A stretch of 64,000 nt of DNA from a virus. The DNA lies in IMG/VR virus record IMGVR_UViG_3300033148_003473, positions 1 through 64,000 of that record. One strand, written 5' to 3'. A model generated the notes under the pieces. The model worked only from the letters and a program-made list of their open reading frames with translations. It was not told the origin of the DNA and made no database searches. Made by a program: the position numbers and the translations under genes. This document shows, in pieces, positions 1-7,750 of the stretch. Positions within the stretch are counted from its first letter, which is position 1, and each line of letters begins with the position of its first letter.

Positions 1-1047
1 ATCCTTGAGTCCGGTAATGAAGTCTGCCGTGGCCCGGGCCGCGTCCTGCGCAAAGGCCTGCTTGAAGCCCTGTGCTGATTTCCCGGCCACTGCCGCAAAC
101 AGTTCAAGCTTTTCACCGCCCGTGGCTGCGGCCTGGGCGAGGTGTATCAGTACCCGCGAGATGGCGGTACCGCCTGCCTGAGCGTAGATACCGACTGAGC
201 TCAGTGTCGCCCCGAAGGCCAGCACGTCGGCCTCCGTTAATCCGACGGTCTTACCGGCACCGGCGATACGGAGTGCGAATTCGGTTATCTCGGCCTCGGT
301 GGTGGCCATTTTGTTGCCCAAATCGACGATAGTGGAGCCCAGCTTATCGGCCTCGGTCATGGGCATTTGCATGATATTGGCGAAACGGGCGAGTGCTGTC
401 GAACCCTGCTCAATCGACAGGTTGGTGGTCTCACCGAGCTTGGCTACCACGTCACTGAACGCGGTGATATTCTCGACACCGCGCACACCTAACTGCCCGG
501 CGAGTTCACCGATCCGTGCAAACTCCTCGGCGGTGGTCGGCATGACCCGGCTCATGTTGCGGAAGTTTTCTTCGAGCTGGGCAAACTCCTCAGCCGTGGC
601 GTCCACGGTTTTGACCACACCGGCAAAGGCCGATTCAAAACCGATACTCAGCTCAGCCGCCGAGCGCACGAACCGCTGGAACGGGTAGGTTATCAATCCA
701 CCCAGTACCGTACCGGCGGAGATAAGGCCCATTTCCACCTTGAAGTTGGCGAGCTTGCCCAGAAAGCCGCTCATCTGTCGATTGGCCGTCTGCATACCTT
801 GCCCCGCACCAACGGCAGAGCGTTCCACTTGCTTCAGGTTGCGCTGGAGAGCGTCGGTAGGCACCAGGAGCCCCGAGGCGGTACGTGAAAAGCCGATGGT
901 GGCCATGTTCAACCCACCCATGGCACCCTGCCCCTGCTGGAGGGTACGTTCCAGTTGTCCCAGGTCGCGCTGGGCCTGCTGTACGCCACGGGTAAAGCCC
1001 GCGAGGTTGGCGCGTATGTTTACCGTTACGTCCGTTACGGTTGCCAG
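1..1047 (-). CDS. Tail tape measure protein, N-terminal part (runs off left edge)
   Basis: The frame is open from 1047 to the window edge (349 codons) and reads as a TP901/phiE125-type tape measure core: FESAFAGVVKTVDATAEEF, ARIGELAGQLGVRGVENI, then AGAGKTVGLTEADVLAFGA. It sets tail length and is threaded through the tail tube. No ATG, GTG or TTG fits before the conserved part; a CTG at 1045-1047 follows a good GAGGTG site by 7 nt, so a CTG start is inferred. It directly follows the frameshifted chaperone, the usual tail order. The C-terminus is missing. Confidence 0.9.
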   Translation of the reverse strand, partial: MATVTDVTVNIRANLAGFTRGVQQAQRDLGQLERTLQQGQGAMGGLNMATIGFSRTASGLLVPTDALQRNLKQVERSAVGAGQGMQTANRQMSGFLGKLANFKVEMGLISAGTVLGGLITYPFQRFVRSAAELSIGFESAFAGVVKTVDATAEEFAQLEENFRNMSRVMPTTAEEFARIGELAGQLGVRGVENITAFSDVVAKLGETTNLSIEQGSTALARFANIMQMPMTEADKLGSTIVDLGNKMATTEAEITEFALRIAGAGKTVGLTEADVLAFGATLSSVGIYAQAGGTAISRVLIHLAQAAATGGEKLELFAAVAGKSAQGFKQAFAQDAARATADFITGLKD

Positions 1048-1112
1048 TTTATCTCACCTCGCAGTTGTACCGGGCTGGTGGTTGTAATAGGCTAAAAGCA
1101 GGAGGTGGCAAC

Positions 1113-1406
1113 ATGCAGCAGTTCGACCAGAGCAAGCTCAGGTCACAGCGGTTCGGACTGGGGTTCCTGCTCGTCATGTTCGGTGGGCTGTTCACGTGGC
1201 TTCTGTTGTGGCCGCTGGGTGTGCCCCTGGTGCTGGCGGGGTTAATCTGCTGGGCCACAATCGGGACTATCAAAACCGACACCGTGACCTGCCCGGTCTG
1301 CGAGCTCGAAAACCGGGTGGACGACAGCATGGAGACGGTAAAGTGCAGGCACTGCGAGGCGGTACTGAAACGCACTGAGTCGGGCTGGGTTAACGTCGGT
1401 TCTTGA
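1113..1406 (+). CDS. Small membrane protein with zinc ribbon, opposite strand
   Basis: A 97-residue protein starting at ATG 1113 behind AGGAGGTGG. Residues about 15-50 are two hydrophobic stretches (FGLGFLLVMFGGLFTWLLLW, then PLVLAGLICWATIG). The C-terminal part has two CxxC pairs (CPVCELENR and CRHCEAVL), a zinc ribbon on the inner face. It lies opposite to the tail operon and its 3' end overlaps the end of the chaperone extension (1390) tail-to-tail. The layout suggests a moron, a gene expressed independently of the late operon. Function unknown. Confidence 0.7.
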   Translation: MQQFDQSKLRSQRFGLGFLLVMFGGLFTWLLLWPLGVPLVLAGLICWATIGTIKTDTVTCPVCELENRVDDSMETVKCRHCEAVLKRTESGWVNVGS

Positions 1407-1943
1407 ACTCCTGTTCGAGCTTGCGCCGGGCCTTGTCGCGGGCCTTTTGTTCAAGCTGCAGGTAGGCCCTCCATTCGGTGAGTTCGCGGGAGGAGATACG
1501 CCCCAACAGTTCAGCCACCGTCATGTGCAGGTGTTCGGCGAGTTGGAAGTAGAAATACCTGTCGGGGCGCGCCTCTAGTTTTTTGCCAGCGTTTCCACGT
1601 CCTCGTCGCTAATACCGCTGAGCCGCTGGGCGACATTGAACACGCGCTGCAGTGCCCGGGCCGACTTCTTGCCGAGCGCTTCCACGTCGGCCTTTGAGAA
1701 CAGCGGCTTGCCGTTCTCGTCCACCACACTCCTGGCTACGAGCTTCGCCCGCAGGTTCTGCGCGTTTATCTTCACGTCACGCCCCTGGCCCTCGGTGATA
1801 CTGGCCTCGAAGCTGTCGCGTTCGGTGCCGGTCATGCCACGCACATACACTGCGCCCCCCCACTCGGGCACAGATACCAGCTCCTGCTGGATGTCGCTGG
1901 CTCCCAGTATGTCCTGCCTGCTCAGTAGTTTTGGTTCAGTCAT
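1390..1943 (-). CDS. Tail assembly chaperone, -1 frameshift product (G-T type)
   Basis: This is the long form of the tail chaperone. The zero-frame gene (1575-1943) ends GCA AAA AAC TAG; slipping back one base on AAAAAAC continues as LEARPDRYFYFQLAEHLHM and SSRELTEWRAYLQLEQKA to a TAA at 1390-1392. The extension has the SRELTEW signature of phage tail T domains. In lambda-type phages the G/GT ratio matters for packing the tape measure and recruiting tube protein, and the next gene here is the tape measure. The frame and heptamer are seen directly; the efficiency is not known. Confidence 0.85.
1575..1943 (-). CDS. Tail assembly chaperone, zero-frame product (G type)
   Basis: A 122-residue protein from ATG 1943 (MTEPKLLSRQDILGASDIQQ) to TAG at 1575. 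It is the short form and shares all but its last residues with the frameshift product. The sequence EWGGAVYVRGMTGTERDSFE is typical of the phage tail assembly chaperone family (XkdN/gp13-like). A GGGGTGAAC ribosome site precedes it. It lies between the tail tube genes and the tape measure, its expected place. Confidence 0.85.
   Translation of the reverse strand: MTEPKLLSRQDILGASDIQQELVSVPEWGGAVYVRGMTGTERDSFEASITEGQGRDVKINAQNLRAKLVARSVVDENGKPLFSKADVEALGKKSARALQRVFNVAQRLSGISDEDVETLAKN
1578..1584 (-). other. Programmed -1 frameshift slippery heptamer AAAAAAC
   Basis: On the minus strand the heptamer A AAA AAC is in the zero-frame register required for tandem slippage and is followed at once by the TAG stop. 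The -1 frame stays open for 62 more codons with family-typical sequence. Confidence 0.85.
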
Positions 1944-1959
1944 GCTCAGTTCACCCCAT

Positions 1960-2586
1960 TCAGGTGTTGAAGGTATAGAGTCGGTCGTCAGTGTCAGGTG
2001 TGCTCTCGAAGGAAAGCGTGTCCTCCACGGAGCCGTCAATCACGCTCGCTATCTCGTCTGCGTTGGCCATAATCCACGTCCGTAGCGTGTAGCTTGATGT
2101 GGACGCGGCATAGAATTCCAATAACAGTGGATTGGGCTCGCTGGTAGAGCTCACCACGTCGTAGAAGTAACGGTCGGTATCGTACCACTTGCCGAGCGTG
2201 CCGTTGACGCTTTCGAGCGTGCGGATACGCGGTATCGCGTCCACGCCGAAGTAGGGCACGTCGAACAGGTTGGTCACGAGGTTGATATTGACTTCCTTGG
2301 CCTTGGCCAGTGTCGAGAGTGTGCGATACTCGCCGGAGGCCTTAAGAGTACGCGAGGCTGAGGAGGAGAACGTTATCTCGCCCTTCAGCCGGTTAGTGGT
2401 ATAGCCTGAAACTGTACCGCCCGAGCTGGTGGTAATGGTAATGTTGGCGGTCGGGTCCCATGGTTCGTTCTGGAGGCTACTTGACAGGGTGTAGGTCAGG
2501 TTGTCAGAGGTTATCATGGTCTCGCTGGAGAATGCTACCGAGGCGCCCGTGACCTTCACGAGTGCCCCTTTACCGGCTAATGCCAC
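1960..2586 (-). CDS. Probable tail structural protein
   Basis: A 208-residue protein with a GTG start behind AAGGAGGGACA. It is rich in Ser and Thr with beta-type alternation (ITITTSSGGTVSGYTTN). It contains LFDVPYFGVDAIPRIRTLES, which echoes VTEFGVDNIQRIEGLKD in the tail tube gene beside it, so the two are probably related folds or an old duplication. It lies between the tube gene and the chaperone. It may be a second tube protein; no named family is recognised with confidence. Confidence 0.7.
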   Translation of the reverse strand: MALAGKGALVKVTGASVAFSSETMITSDNLTYTLSSSLQNEPWDPTANITITTSSGGTVSGYTTNRLKGEITFSSSASRTLKASGEYRTLSTLAKAKEVNINLVTNLFDVPYFGVDAIPRIRTLESVNGTLGKWYDTDRYFYDVVSSTSEPNPLLLEFYAASTSSYTLRTWIMANADEIASVIDGSVEDTLSFESTPDTDDRLYTFNT

Positions 2587-2601
2587 GGGCTGTCCCTCCT
2601 T

Positions 2602-3009
2602 TTAGGCGCTGGAGATACCGGAGCTGGAGGCGTTCTGGAACTCGTAGCTTACAGCCACGCGGTCCGGTGGTGACGTGTCAATGTTGATGGTGCTGCACAG
2701 GCAGCGGGCCTTGAACCCGGCAGAGCCGGTTGATAGCGGGTAGAACTTGATATAGACCATGCTGCCGTTTTCCTTGGCGGTCTTTATCTTGTTCTGGCCC
2801 GCGCCCGTGGTGTAGGAGCCGCTGATGGTGAACGATACGTCCTTCAGGCCCTCGATTCGCTGGATGTTGTCCACGCCGAACTCCGTCACGTCAATCAGGT
2901 TCGTGCCGTCGTTCATGGTGATGGAGTCCATGCCGCCGATATTGGTGCCGCTGGAACCGTCGGTTGAGGTTGAGACCTGTACTACTGCTTGCTTGCCTGG
3001 GTCGGCCAC
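2602..3009 (-). CDS. Probable tail tube protein
   Basis: A 135-residue protein (GTG start, AAGGAGGGACCAG site). The pattern MADPGKQAVVQVSTSTDG ... TEFGVDNIQRIEGLKDVSFT ... PPDRVAVSYEFQNASSSG is that of phage tail tube proteins, in which the middle motif and a late SYEFQ-type strand recur. It is placed after the head-tail connector genes and before the chaperone. It would polymerise into the inner tail tube. The family call rests on pattern and position. Confidence 0.7.
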   Translation of the reverse strand: MADPGKQAVVQVSTSTDGSSGTNIGGMDSITMNDGTNLIDVTEFGVDNIQRIEGLKDVSFTISGSYTTGAGQNKIKTAKENGSMVYIKFYPLSTGSAGFKARCLCSTINIDTSPPDRVAVSYEFQNASSSGISSA

Positions 3010-3115
3010 TAACTGGTCCCTCCTTGTGGTAGACAGATAATCAAACCCGGCAGGCGGTGGGGTGGGGCCGCTTTTCGGTCACCCGGCGTCCCGGGGCCTA
3101 GCCGGGCCATAACTT

Positions 3116-3532
3116 TTACGTGGAAAGTTCCTTCCAGACCTCGTAGTTACAGCCGATAATCGCACGGTCATTGTCGTCTCTACCCAGTGAAAATGGGCTC
3201 TGCTGGGCGTCAATCTTGAGGTAGCGTGTACCGGTTGCAGAAGTGCTGGGAGTAAGTGTTTGGTTGCTGACGTTATCTAAGAGTCGGTAAATAGTCTCGG
3301 CGTTGTCGCGGGCCGTGTCATAGGACTTGGAGCGACACAGCACCTGAATACGCGGGGCCTCCCATTCAGGTGTGGTGGAGCCGAACGTGTGTTGGGGTGG
3401 TCTGCCGCCGTACTCGCGTACCAGAGTAGCCGTGTCGGGTACGTCGTGCCAGAACCCGCGAAACAGGTTCGTGCCGCGCACAAAGCCCGTGGACTGGGTG
3501 CGGATATACTCGACTATCTCCTGTAAGAGCAT
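3116..3532 (-). CDS. Tail terminator / minor capsid protein
   Basis: A 138-residue protein starting with ATG at 3532 and sharing its first base with the stop of the next gene upstream. EAPRIQVLCRSKSYDTARDNAETIYRLL (residues about 57-84) fits the minor capsid family found between gp10-like proteins and the tail tube in Firmicutes phages; these act as tail terminators joining tube to head. Order with the neighbouring genes supports this. Confidence 0.7.
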   Translation of the reverse strand: MLLQEIVEYIRTQSTGFVRGTNLFRGFWHDVPDTATLVREYGGRPPQHTFGSTTPEWEAPRIQVLCRSKSYDTARDNAETIYRLLDNVSNQTLTPSTSATGTRYLKIDAQQSPFSLGRDDNDRAIIGCNYEVWKELST

Positions 3533-4074
3533 TAGCCCAGCCCCTCCATGAGCTGCCTGACCTTCGCGGCCAGCCGCTCGTCAATGTGCTCAAACCACTT
3601 GAGTGCCGGGCGTTCGAGGTACTTCTGGCCCTCGATACCGGGGTGTTTCACGCGACGGCCAAGTATCACGTAGGCGCCATCCCTCGACAACTTGGGTAGC
3701 TCGCGGGCGTTGTAGGGATTGACGGGGCCGTCCCAGTCGCCGACCGGCACCGCCAGCACCTTCTTTTTCCTGGGTGTGATAATGTACGGATCGGTGCCCT
3801 CGTGGACGTACAATGCGTAGGGTGCAGCGGCACCGCCAAAGCCCAGTTCCACGTCAATGAACGTGCCGCGTATTTCGGGCTGTTTCACGCGGCCCGAGCT
3901 CTTGAGTGCACCCGTATCCACTGGGAAGTCGGGGTCGGCCTTCACGCTCGTCATGAGCGCCTCGCCCTCCTCGTAGACTGCCTGGGAAACCAGCCGGGGG
4001 GCGTGCTGGGCCGCCTCCGCAAACTGGGCCAATACCTCGTTAAGGCCCTCCACCTTGTAGTCCAGTACCTTCAT
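3532..4074 (-). CDS. HK97 gp10-like head-tail component
   Basis: A 180-residue protein. The core PVDTGALKSSGRVKQP, followed by YALYVHEGTDPYIITP, is the hallmark of the HK97 gp10-like family (tail completion or head-tail joining). The ATGA start overlaps the stop of the upstream adaptor. It would act in the neck during joining of head and tail. It is slightly longer than usual because of an insert, about residues 115-145, rich in Pro and Gly. Confidence 0.85.
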   Translation of the reverse strand: MKVLDYKVEGLNEVLAQFAEAAQHAPRLVSQAVYEEGEALMTSVKADPDFPVDTGALKSSGRVKQPEIRGTFIDVELGFGGAAAPYALYVHEGTDPYIITPRKKKVLAVPVGDWDGPVNPYNARELPKLSRDGAYVILGRRVKHPGIEGQKYLERPALKWFEHIDERLAAKVRQLMEGLG

Positions 4075-4412
4075 GTAATCGCCCGCTTCGAGGTGCCGTA
4101 GTACGCCTTGTAATGGTGGGTGCCGGTCTCGTCGGGGAACTTATCGAGCCGCAGGGCATGAGTGTACGTCGAACCGTTGACCACCAGCTTCATGTTCGGC
4201 GACAAATCACCGGTGCAGTTTATCCAGATAACCGTCTGGGCCACCTGTTCGGTGCCGTTTTCGTCGTACACGAGCGTCTGGCGGTTAACCTCCCGGGCGT
4301 GGTAGTCCGTGCCTGAGGTGGACCAAGTAATATTGCCGGTCTCAGTCAGGCCAGAGGTGGAGTAGACCGTGGCGGTATGAATTAATAATTCATTGAACGC
4401 CGCTTCTGCCAA
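4071..4412 (-). CDS. Head-closure / head-tail joining protein
   Basis: A 113-residue protein between the connector adaptor and the gp10-like gene. Small beta-rich proteins here, with an early segment like LIHTATVYSTSGLTETGNITW and a late YKAYYGTSKR, are head-closure (SPP1 gp16-like) proteins. The stop overlaps the next start (ATGA). The call is mainly from position, length and general pattern. Confidence 0.6.
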   Translation of the reverse strand: MAEAAFNELLIHTATVYSTSGLTETGNITWSTSGTDYHAREVNRQTLVYDENGTEQVAQTVIWINCTGDLSPNMKLVVNGSTYTHALRLDKFPDETGTHHYKAYYGTSKRAIT

Positions 4413-4428
4413 GGGGTGTCACCGCCTC

Positions 4429-4851
4429 TCAGGTGGATGTGGTGTAGCTGCCGTGCTGGTGTAAATCACGCCGGAACGCCGGTACCACGCGGTTGGTGTC
4501 GGCCTCGTAGCTGTCCTTGTCGCTTACAGAGATTCCGCCTGCATAGGGTGTGAACGCCGAGATAGCGCCCTTGCGTCGGAGTGCCCTTGCTAGTGAGAGA
4601 TATTCCGCCGACTGGTTACGGTAGGAGATTTTGAGGTCCCCGACCTGCTTGTTGGCGTAGCTCGAATACTTGCTGGCGAGTGTCTCGCAGGCCACAGCTG
4701 CGGCGTAGTAGACGTTGGGGTTGTCACTGACAAGCCAGTCCAGTTCCTCGTCCTCGAACTCGTAACTGCCAGAGGAGTTGTCGCGAATTAACAGTCGGAC
4801 CTGGCTCGTGGTATCGCTTGAGAGGCCGGTGGAGTTGTAGGTAAACGTCAC
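4429..4851 (-). CDS. Head-tail connector adaptor (gp6/gp15-like)
   Basis: A 140-residue protein from GTG 4851, which overlaps the upstream TGA as GTGA. It has the helical adaptor pattern: SDTTSQVRLLIRDNSSGSYE, then EDEELDWLVSDNPNVYYAAA, then LASKYSSYANKQVGDLKISY and AEYLSLARALRRK. Such proteins bind below the portal ring. The C-terminus (PYAGGISVSDKDSYEADTN) matches the usual family end. The match is good by eye. Confidence 0.8.
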   Translation of the reverse strand: MTFTYNSTGLSSDTTSQVRLLIRDNSSGSYEFEDEELDWLVSDNPNVYYAAAVACETLASKYSSYANKQVGDLKISYRNQSAEYLSLARALRRKGAISAFTPYAGGISVSDKDSYEADTNRVVPAFRRDLHQHGSYTTST

Positions 4852-5222
4852 TCTGCCACCCCCACCCACACGTCCACGTTGGGTAGCGCAGTGGAACCCG
4901 TGGACAGCGTAAGTGTGTCGAGTACGGAGCGCACATGGCTGACGGGTTTACCGGTGACGAACTTCAACCCGCCGTAGCCCTCGCTGGTCAAGTCCCAGGT
5001 CGAGCCCGAGATATCGCCGTAGTTCGTGCCATTGAGCGAGCCCTGTAGGTATACCTTGAGCGCCGACACCCGGGCCGTGGAGTAGGTGGCCTGAATGCTA
5101 AACGAGCCGTAGGTGCCCCCGAGGTTGTAGCCCGTCGAGGTACCCGTGGAGGTGGAGTCGGTCATGAACTGGGTCGGGACCGGCAGGCCACGCTTTCGGG
5201 TTACCTGCTGGATATTGGTCAA
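4848..5222 (-). CDS. Structural protein of unknown type, beta-rich
   Basis: A 124-residue protein with a TTG start after AAAGGGGTGATACAAC. It is rich in Ser, Thr, Gly and Tyr, with SALKVYLQGSLNGTNYGDIS resembling a beta-sandwich strand pair. It lies between capsid and connector genes, so it may decorate the head or support the neck. No family is recognised. The stop overlaps the next start. Confidence 0.6.
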   Translation of the reverse strand: MTNIQQVTRKRGLPVPTQFMTDSTSTGTSTGYNLGGTYGSFSIQATYSTARVSALKVYLQGSLNGTNYGDISGSTWDLTSEGYGGLKFVTGKPVSHVRSVLDTLTLSTGSTALPNVDVWVGVAE

Positions 5223-5242
5223 GTTGTATCACCCCTTTTCGG

Positions 5243-5279
5243 GGAAAAGTGGGACGGGGAGTACCCCACGCTCCCCGTG
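5243..5279 (-). terminator. Intrinsic terminator after the 201-residue structural gene
   Basis: The hairpin pairs ACGGGGAG (5255-5262) with CTCCCCGT (5272-5279), 8 perfect pairs, with a short T-rich tail on the minus strand. It lies directly downstream of the gene ending at 5289 and probably adjusts the amount of connector transcripts against capsid transcripts. Confidence 0.6.
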
Positions 5280-5288
5280 GGTTCAGGG

Positions 5289-5894
5289 TTACGTGGTGGC
5301 AAAGGCCACCGAACCGACGTTGCCGATGATTTGCCAGCGCACCGTTGACTGCGCCACCAACGTGATTACCTCGTTGGCGGCGTCGAGTGTGGCCTTACGA
5401 TTCGTGCCATTACCAAAGTAGACCGAGCTGGCCGGAATTACATAGACTGGCTTGCCCGTTGAAGCGTTCGAAGCCGCAATCACCTTCCACTGGCCAGCAC
5501 TGGGAACGGGTAGCGTCGCCACCACGCCAGCCGAGGAACCGGTGGTGGTTATTACCGACATACCATAGGCGTTGAGCGTGGTGTTGGAGGAGCTGGCGAG
5601 TATTTCCACCGGCTCGGTTACGATACCACTGAACGCGGCGGAGCCCGCCACGGTCAGTGCCCCGCCGACCGTCACGCCGCCACTGGTCTCGGCGCTCTTG
5701 GCCGAGACCTTGCCGTCAGAGTTGATATTGGCCTGCAGTGCCGTGGCGGAGTCGTAGACGTTAAACGCATACGCCCCAGCCGCGTCACCGAGCTTCAGGT
5801 CAAAACCCGAGGAGCCGTCGAAGGTGATATTGGCAGAGCGCACGTCGAGACCGTAGGGGGCCAGCAGGCAACGGTGAATCTTTTCATAGCCCAA
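5289..5894 (-). CDS. Structural / fibre-like protein
   Basis: A 201-residue protein, TTG start after ACGAGGTGAACTGAC. It has VGGALTVAGSAAFSGIVTEP-type repeats seen in trimeric fibres and head decoration proteins, and a C-terminal beta region ending VRWQIIGNVGSVAF. It lies between capsid and connector genes and has its own terminator downstream, so it may be made in high amount as a head fibre. Inference from composition and position. Confidence 0.6.
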   Translation of the reverse strand: MGYEKIHRCLLAPYGLDVRSANITFDGSSGFDLKLGDAAGAYAFNVYDSATALQANINSDGKVSAKSAETSGGVTVGGALTVAGSAAFSGIVTEPVEILASSSNTTLNAYGMSVITTTGSSAGVVATLPVPSAGQWKVIAASNASTGKPVYVIPASSVYFGNGTNRKATLDAANEVITLVAQSTVRWQIIGNVGSVAFATT

Positions 5895-5895
5895 G

Positions 5896-6297
5896 TCAGT
5901 TCACCTCGTTTCTGTGCTTGAATTCCTGCCAGATTGGGCATTTACCGAGGTGTCCACCGAGTGCCTGTGGAGTGTCGAACTTGCGCCCGCACATACAGTA
6001 GTACACCTCGGGGGGTTGCTTTTCGACTTTACCCAGCTCGACCAGGGCCTCCAGGTTGCGCCGGGGGACCTGGCGGGGGCTGAGCCGGGTACCGGGTGTG
6101 ATTTGTTTACCGTTTACAGTCAGTGATTCCGTGGCCACGTACCTCGGGTAACGGTGCTGGCGGGGTACGATATGCCCGTGGGCTATCATGGTCTGGATTG
6201 GGCGCTCGTCCACGATACAGCCGGGCACCGGGGCACCGGGTGTAAAGGCGTGGCCACCCCAGTTGAACCCACGCCGCACCACGTATCTGTGTGTCAT
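5896..6297 (-). CDS. Small protein with a C2H2-like zinc motif
   Basis: A 133-residue protein. The end carries CMCGRKFDTPQALGGHLGKC, a classical zinc finger spacing (CxC ... H ... C). The middle has VTEAEL-like basic stretches (RLSPRQVPRRNLEALVELGK). It lies between the capsid and fibre-like genes. Similar unnamed proteins occur beside capsid genes of Firmicutes phages, perhaps as connectors. No function assigned. Confidence 0.6.
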   Translation of the reverse strand: MTHRYVVRRGFNWGGHAFTPGAPVPGCIVDERPIQTMIAHGHIVPRQHRYPRYVATESLTVNGKQITPGTRLSPRQVPRRNLEALVELGKVEKQPPEVYYCMCGRKFDTPQALGGHLGKCPIWQEFKHRNEVN

Positions 6298-6316
6298 GGC
6301 AAAACCTCCTTAACGG

Positions 6317-6342
6317 GCATAAAAATACCCCGGCCCGGGGTT
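6317..6342 (-). terminator. Intrinsic terminator after the capsid gene
   Basis: On the minus strand ACCCCG-GGC-CGGGGT is followed by TATTTTTATG. This compact hairpin with a T-run directly follows the major capsid gene (stop at 6370) and would raise capsid mRNA relative to genes further down. Confidence 0.75.
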
Positions 6343-6369
6343 CTGCCCTGGTTACTATGTGTGGTCAGT

Positions 6370-7332
6370 CTAGCTCACTACGCTGGTGAAGTAGGCGGCG
6401 AGGTCAGCACCGACTACCTTCACATCAAAGGCCAGTTCGGCCTCGTAGCGTTCGGCCTTCAGTTCGTCCATGCGGAAGCTGTCAACACCGATACCGTAGG
6501 CGTTGGCGCCTGCGTAACCCGTCCAGATGAAGTTGTAGAGTGCTGACGGGGTACGTAGTCCCGGGTTCGGGGCCACGTGTCCGAGCCAGGCATTCTTGCC
6601 CCAGAAGAACGAGTAAGAACCAGTGGCGCCCTCCTCGGCGGTGTTGCGTGTCGCGAACGGGATAACAAAGCGGTCCACGTCGAACACGGCGGCTATGAGG
6701 TCGGGGGTGACTATACCGCGCTGGGTATACTTGATGCGGTCAAGAATGTCGGGGTGGTCGGCCAGCTTGGCGAAGACCTCGGGACCCACCACCATGAGGT
6801 TAGGTTTGCGCCCGGTGACCTCGCGGATATTGAAGGCCTGCGTGCGCACGTCCTCAATCGGCGTACTTGTTGCGTCGTCCCACTTCGTGCTGACACTGAT
6901 ATCGGCACCCGTGGTCGAGCCGGTCCAGGTCGAGGCCTGGAACACCGTGGAGGCCACCTGGGACTCGCGGGCAATCAGCATCTGCTCGGTGACGAAGTTT
7001 ACAGCGTCGGTCGTGGCATCGAGCGGGTTGTCGGTATTGGCCGCCGTCTGGTCGTCGAGGTCCTTGTGTACCGCCCAGACCTCGCACTCGTAGGTGGCCC
7101 ACTCAATACCGTAGCCCGAGCCAGCGGACTCGGTACCGGGTGCCCGACGGCGGGCGCTGTTCTGCATCCAGTAGGACTTGGTGTAGGTCGGGTACTTGTC
7201 GGACTGCTTCTGGACTGGTACACGGGGGGCTATGGAGTCAGCGGCGAAGTTATCGGCCTGCTGGATATAGGCTATCGACAGGTTGGTCAGCGGCTGGTCA
7301 ACATGGACTTCAGTGCGTTTGGGCTGTGCCAT
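6370..7332 (-). CDS. Major capsid protein
   Basis: A 320-residue protein with the features of an HK97-fold coat family: YPTYTKSYWMQNSARRRAPG then GTESAGSGYGIEWATYECE, ATDAVNFVTEQMLIARESQV, RKPNLMVVGPEVFAKLADHP (A-domain), and a C-terminal MDELKAERYEAELAFDVKVV. It assembles the icosahedral shell on the scaffold encoded upstream and is cut by the protease. It lies after the decoration gene and before a strong terminator. Length is typical. Confidence 0.9.
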   Translation of the reverse strand: MAQPKRTEVHVDQPLTNLSIAYIQQADNFAADSIAPRVPVQKQSDKYPTYTKSYWMQNSARRRAPGTESAGSGYGIEWATYECEVWAVHKDLDDQTAANTDNPLDATTDAVNFVTEQMLIARESQVASTVFQASTWTGSTTGADISVSTKWDDATSTPIEDVRTQAFNIREVTGRKPNLMVVGPEVFAKLADHPDILDRIKYTQRGIVTPDLIAAVFDVDRFVIPFATRNTAEEGATGSYSFFWGKNAWLGHVAPNPGLRTPSALYNFIWTGYAGANAYGIGVDSFRMDELKAERYEAELAFDVKVVGADLAAYFTSVVS

Positions 7333-7355
7333 TTAGGCTAGTTCACTCCTTTCGA

Positions 7356-7745
7356 TTAGCCGACATCAAGGGCCTTAATCAGGCCGGTAAGAATGCGTCC
7401 AGTGGAGCCCGTGGAGGTTGGACCGTCAATACACCAGCCGTTGCGGAACTCGGTGGAGGTCGCCACGGTGAACACGCCGTCAGTGGTGCAGGTGATTTCC
7501 GAACCCTGCACGACCGACCCGTCGGTGTAAATCTTGCTGACACCGGTGACGACAATCTCGCCAACCTCGCCCTGGCCGGGCTCGTTCTGCAGGACGCCCA
7601 GAATCGGCTGTTCCTCGTCAGAGGCCAGTGCGAAGTAACCGCGTGTCGAGGCGGAGACCACCACGCCGTAGTACTGCTTGCCGGTCATGGTGGACCCAGC
7701 ACGCAGTGTGCCAATCTTGAAACCAGACTGTTCGTAGGCGCTCAT
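7356..7745 (-). CDS. Capsid decoration / stabilising protein
   Basis: A 129-residue protein just before the capsid gene. GKQYYGVVVSASTRGYFALA, GVLQNEPGQGEVGEIVVTGV and DGPTSTGSTGRILTGLIKAL match the small beta-barrel head decoration family (DUF2190/lambda D-like) that binds the shell at three-fold sites. Gly-rich and beta-type throughout. Position strongly supports the call. Confidence 0.8.
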   Translation of the reverse strand: MSAYEQSGFKIGTLRAGSTMTGKQYYGVVVSASTRGYFALASDEEQPILGVLQNEPGQGEVGEIVVTGVSKIYTDGSVVQGSEITCTTDGVFTVATSTEFRNGWCIDGPTSTGSTGRILTGLIKALDVG

Positions 7746-7750
7746 TCAAT

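Noticed and set aside
6577-7341. A 254-codon plus-strand open frame opposite the major capsid gene
   Set aside because: Shadow of the capsid coding strand; no ribosome site and low-quality composition.
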